Shown here piece by piece: positions 33,946-34,232 of a stretch of DNA of 34,232 nt. The number at the start of each line of letters is the position of its first letter. The stretch's first letter is position 1. Below the pieces are notes generated by a model. The model searched no databases. It was given only the letters and a program-made list of their open reading frames with translations, and was not told the DNA's origin. The position numbers were made by a program, and so were the translations under genes. This DNA comes from Oligoflexales bacterium (GTDB taxonomy: Bacteria > Bdellovibrionota_B > Oligoflexia > Oligoflexales > JAGOVF01), in contig JAGOVF010000021.1 of the NCBI GenBank assembly GCA_018060885.1, forward strand, positions 1 through 34,232, read 5' to 3'.

Positions 33946-34232
33946 ATGAATTTATTTATTTTTGCGCAACGTTTTTTTATTTTTTTCATTTTAATTTCGT
34001 TAAGCAATTGCCAAAGTTTTCAAAAAATGGTCAAGGGCAGTGATAGTGCAACTGGACCACAACAAGCTATTGAGGCACGCAAAGCTTTTGATAAAAAAAC
34101 ATATAAAGAAATTAAACTTGAAAATGAGCTTCGCATTTTACTGGTTAGCGACCCTCAGGCAAAACAATGCGCTGCATCAATGAATGTAAATGTTGGTAGT
34201 CTTTCTAACCCAAAAGAAATGCAAGGTTTAGC
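33946..34232 (+). CDS. M16 (insulinase/pitrilysin-like) peptidase lipoprotein, N-terminal part cut by window end
   Basis: The first 95 residues are visible. A signal peptide ends in the lipobox LSNC, then a linker. ELRILLVSDPQAKQCAASMNVNVGSLSNPKEMQGLA follows in two pieces: ILLVSDP is the first beta strand and VGSLSNPKEMQGLA is the stretch that precedes the zinc motif HxxEH in M16 peptidases. The catalytic motif itself is beyond the window, so activity cannot be judged. ATG 33946 has AGGGGG 9 bases upstream. It lies 138 bases after the RCC1 gene on the same strand. Confidence 0.8.
   Translation, partial: MNLFIFAQRFFIFFILISLSNCQSFQKMVKGSDSATGPQQAIEARKAFDKKTYKEIKLENELRILLVSDPQAKQCAASMNVNVGSLSNPKEMQGL

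Noticed and set aside
1-34232. Mobile element, prophage or defence island
   Set aside because: No transposase, integrase, phage structural gene, restriction enzyme, terminal repeat or tRNA attachment site was seen; most genes are ordinary chromosomal families.

Overview
The window reads as chromosomal DNA of an AT-rich Gram-negative bacterium. It shows many signal-peptide and lipobox proteins, a predicted outer-membrane barrel, long-chain fatty-acid desaturation, acetate activation, stringent-response control and a class-2 dihydroorotate dehydrogenase. The density of secreted lipoproteins, the long aromatic amino acid hydroxylase and the RCC1-repeat giant would suit Bdellovibrionota/Oligoflexia or another delta-proteobacteria-like group. 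That placement is an inference from gene content and was not tested. I see no tRNA, rRNA, CRISPR array, transposase, integrase or phage gene. No gene-free stretch exceeds 300 bases; the longest are 393-665 and 28626-28860.

Layout. 1-392 (-): 5' part of pyrD. 666-1550 (+): acyl-lipid/acyl-CoA desaturase, with a hairpin terminator lying inside the end of the convergent next gene. 1563-5819 (-): pectate-lyase-like lipoprotein, a small secreted protein, a predicted beta-barrel protein and proS (archaeal/eukaryotic-type). 5968-8529 (+): a four-gene sulfide/persulfide module (persulfide-dioxygenase-type MBL enzyme, two half-size YeeE/YedE membrane proteins, a TauE/SafE exporter) with a recognisable promoter and terminator. 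8623-10652 (+): macro-domain protein, then a DUF2079-like membrane protein. 10845-14558 (-): subtilisin-like protease and a 600-residue aromatic amino acid hydroxylase, coupled with a 3-base gap. 14762-18177 (+): gmk, a bifunctional RelA/SpoT homologue overlapping it by 4 bases, and a small secreted protein. 18193-19932 (-): a large lipoprotein. 20092-21156 (+): ureohydrolase. 21212-22345 (-): purple-acid-phosphatase-like lipoprotein with its own terminator. 22521-23315 (+): Nif3/YbgI-like protein. 23320-27892 (-): acetyl-CoA synthetase followed by an ABC exporter triplet. 28017-28625 (-): a lipoprotein built on 18-bp and 54-bp tandem repeats. 28861-33807 (+): a 1648-residue lipoprotein ending in 14 RCC1-type repeats. 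33946-34232 (+): start of an M16 (insulinase-like) lipoprotein, cut by the window end.

How the genes fit together. The sulfide cluster looks like a complete route from sulfane sulfur to exported sulfite or related sulfur oxyanions, with no repressor or rhodanese beside it. gmk and rel link GTP supply to (p)ppGpp turnover, in the gmk-spoT order known from E. coli but without rpoZ between them. Most of the rest is cell-surface biology: at least six predicted lipoproteins carrying beta-helix, beta-propeller, Ig-like, phosphatase and protease domains. The least familiar parts are the 14-repeat disulfide-rich RCC1 lipoprotein, the repeat lipoprotein transcribed divergently from it, the hydroxylase with an insertion between its iron ligands plus a long C-terminal domain, and the Cys-rich protease coupled to it.
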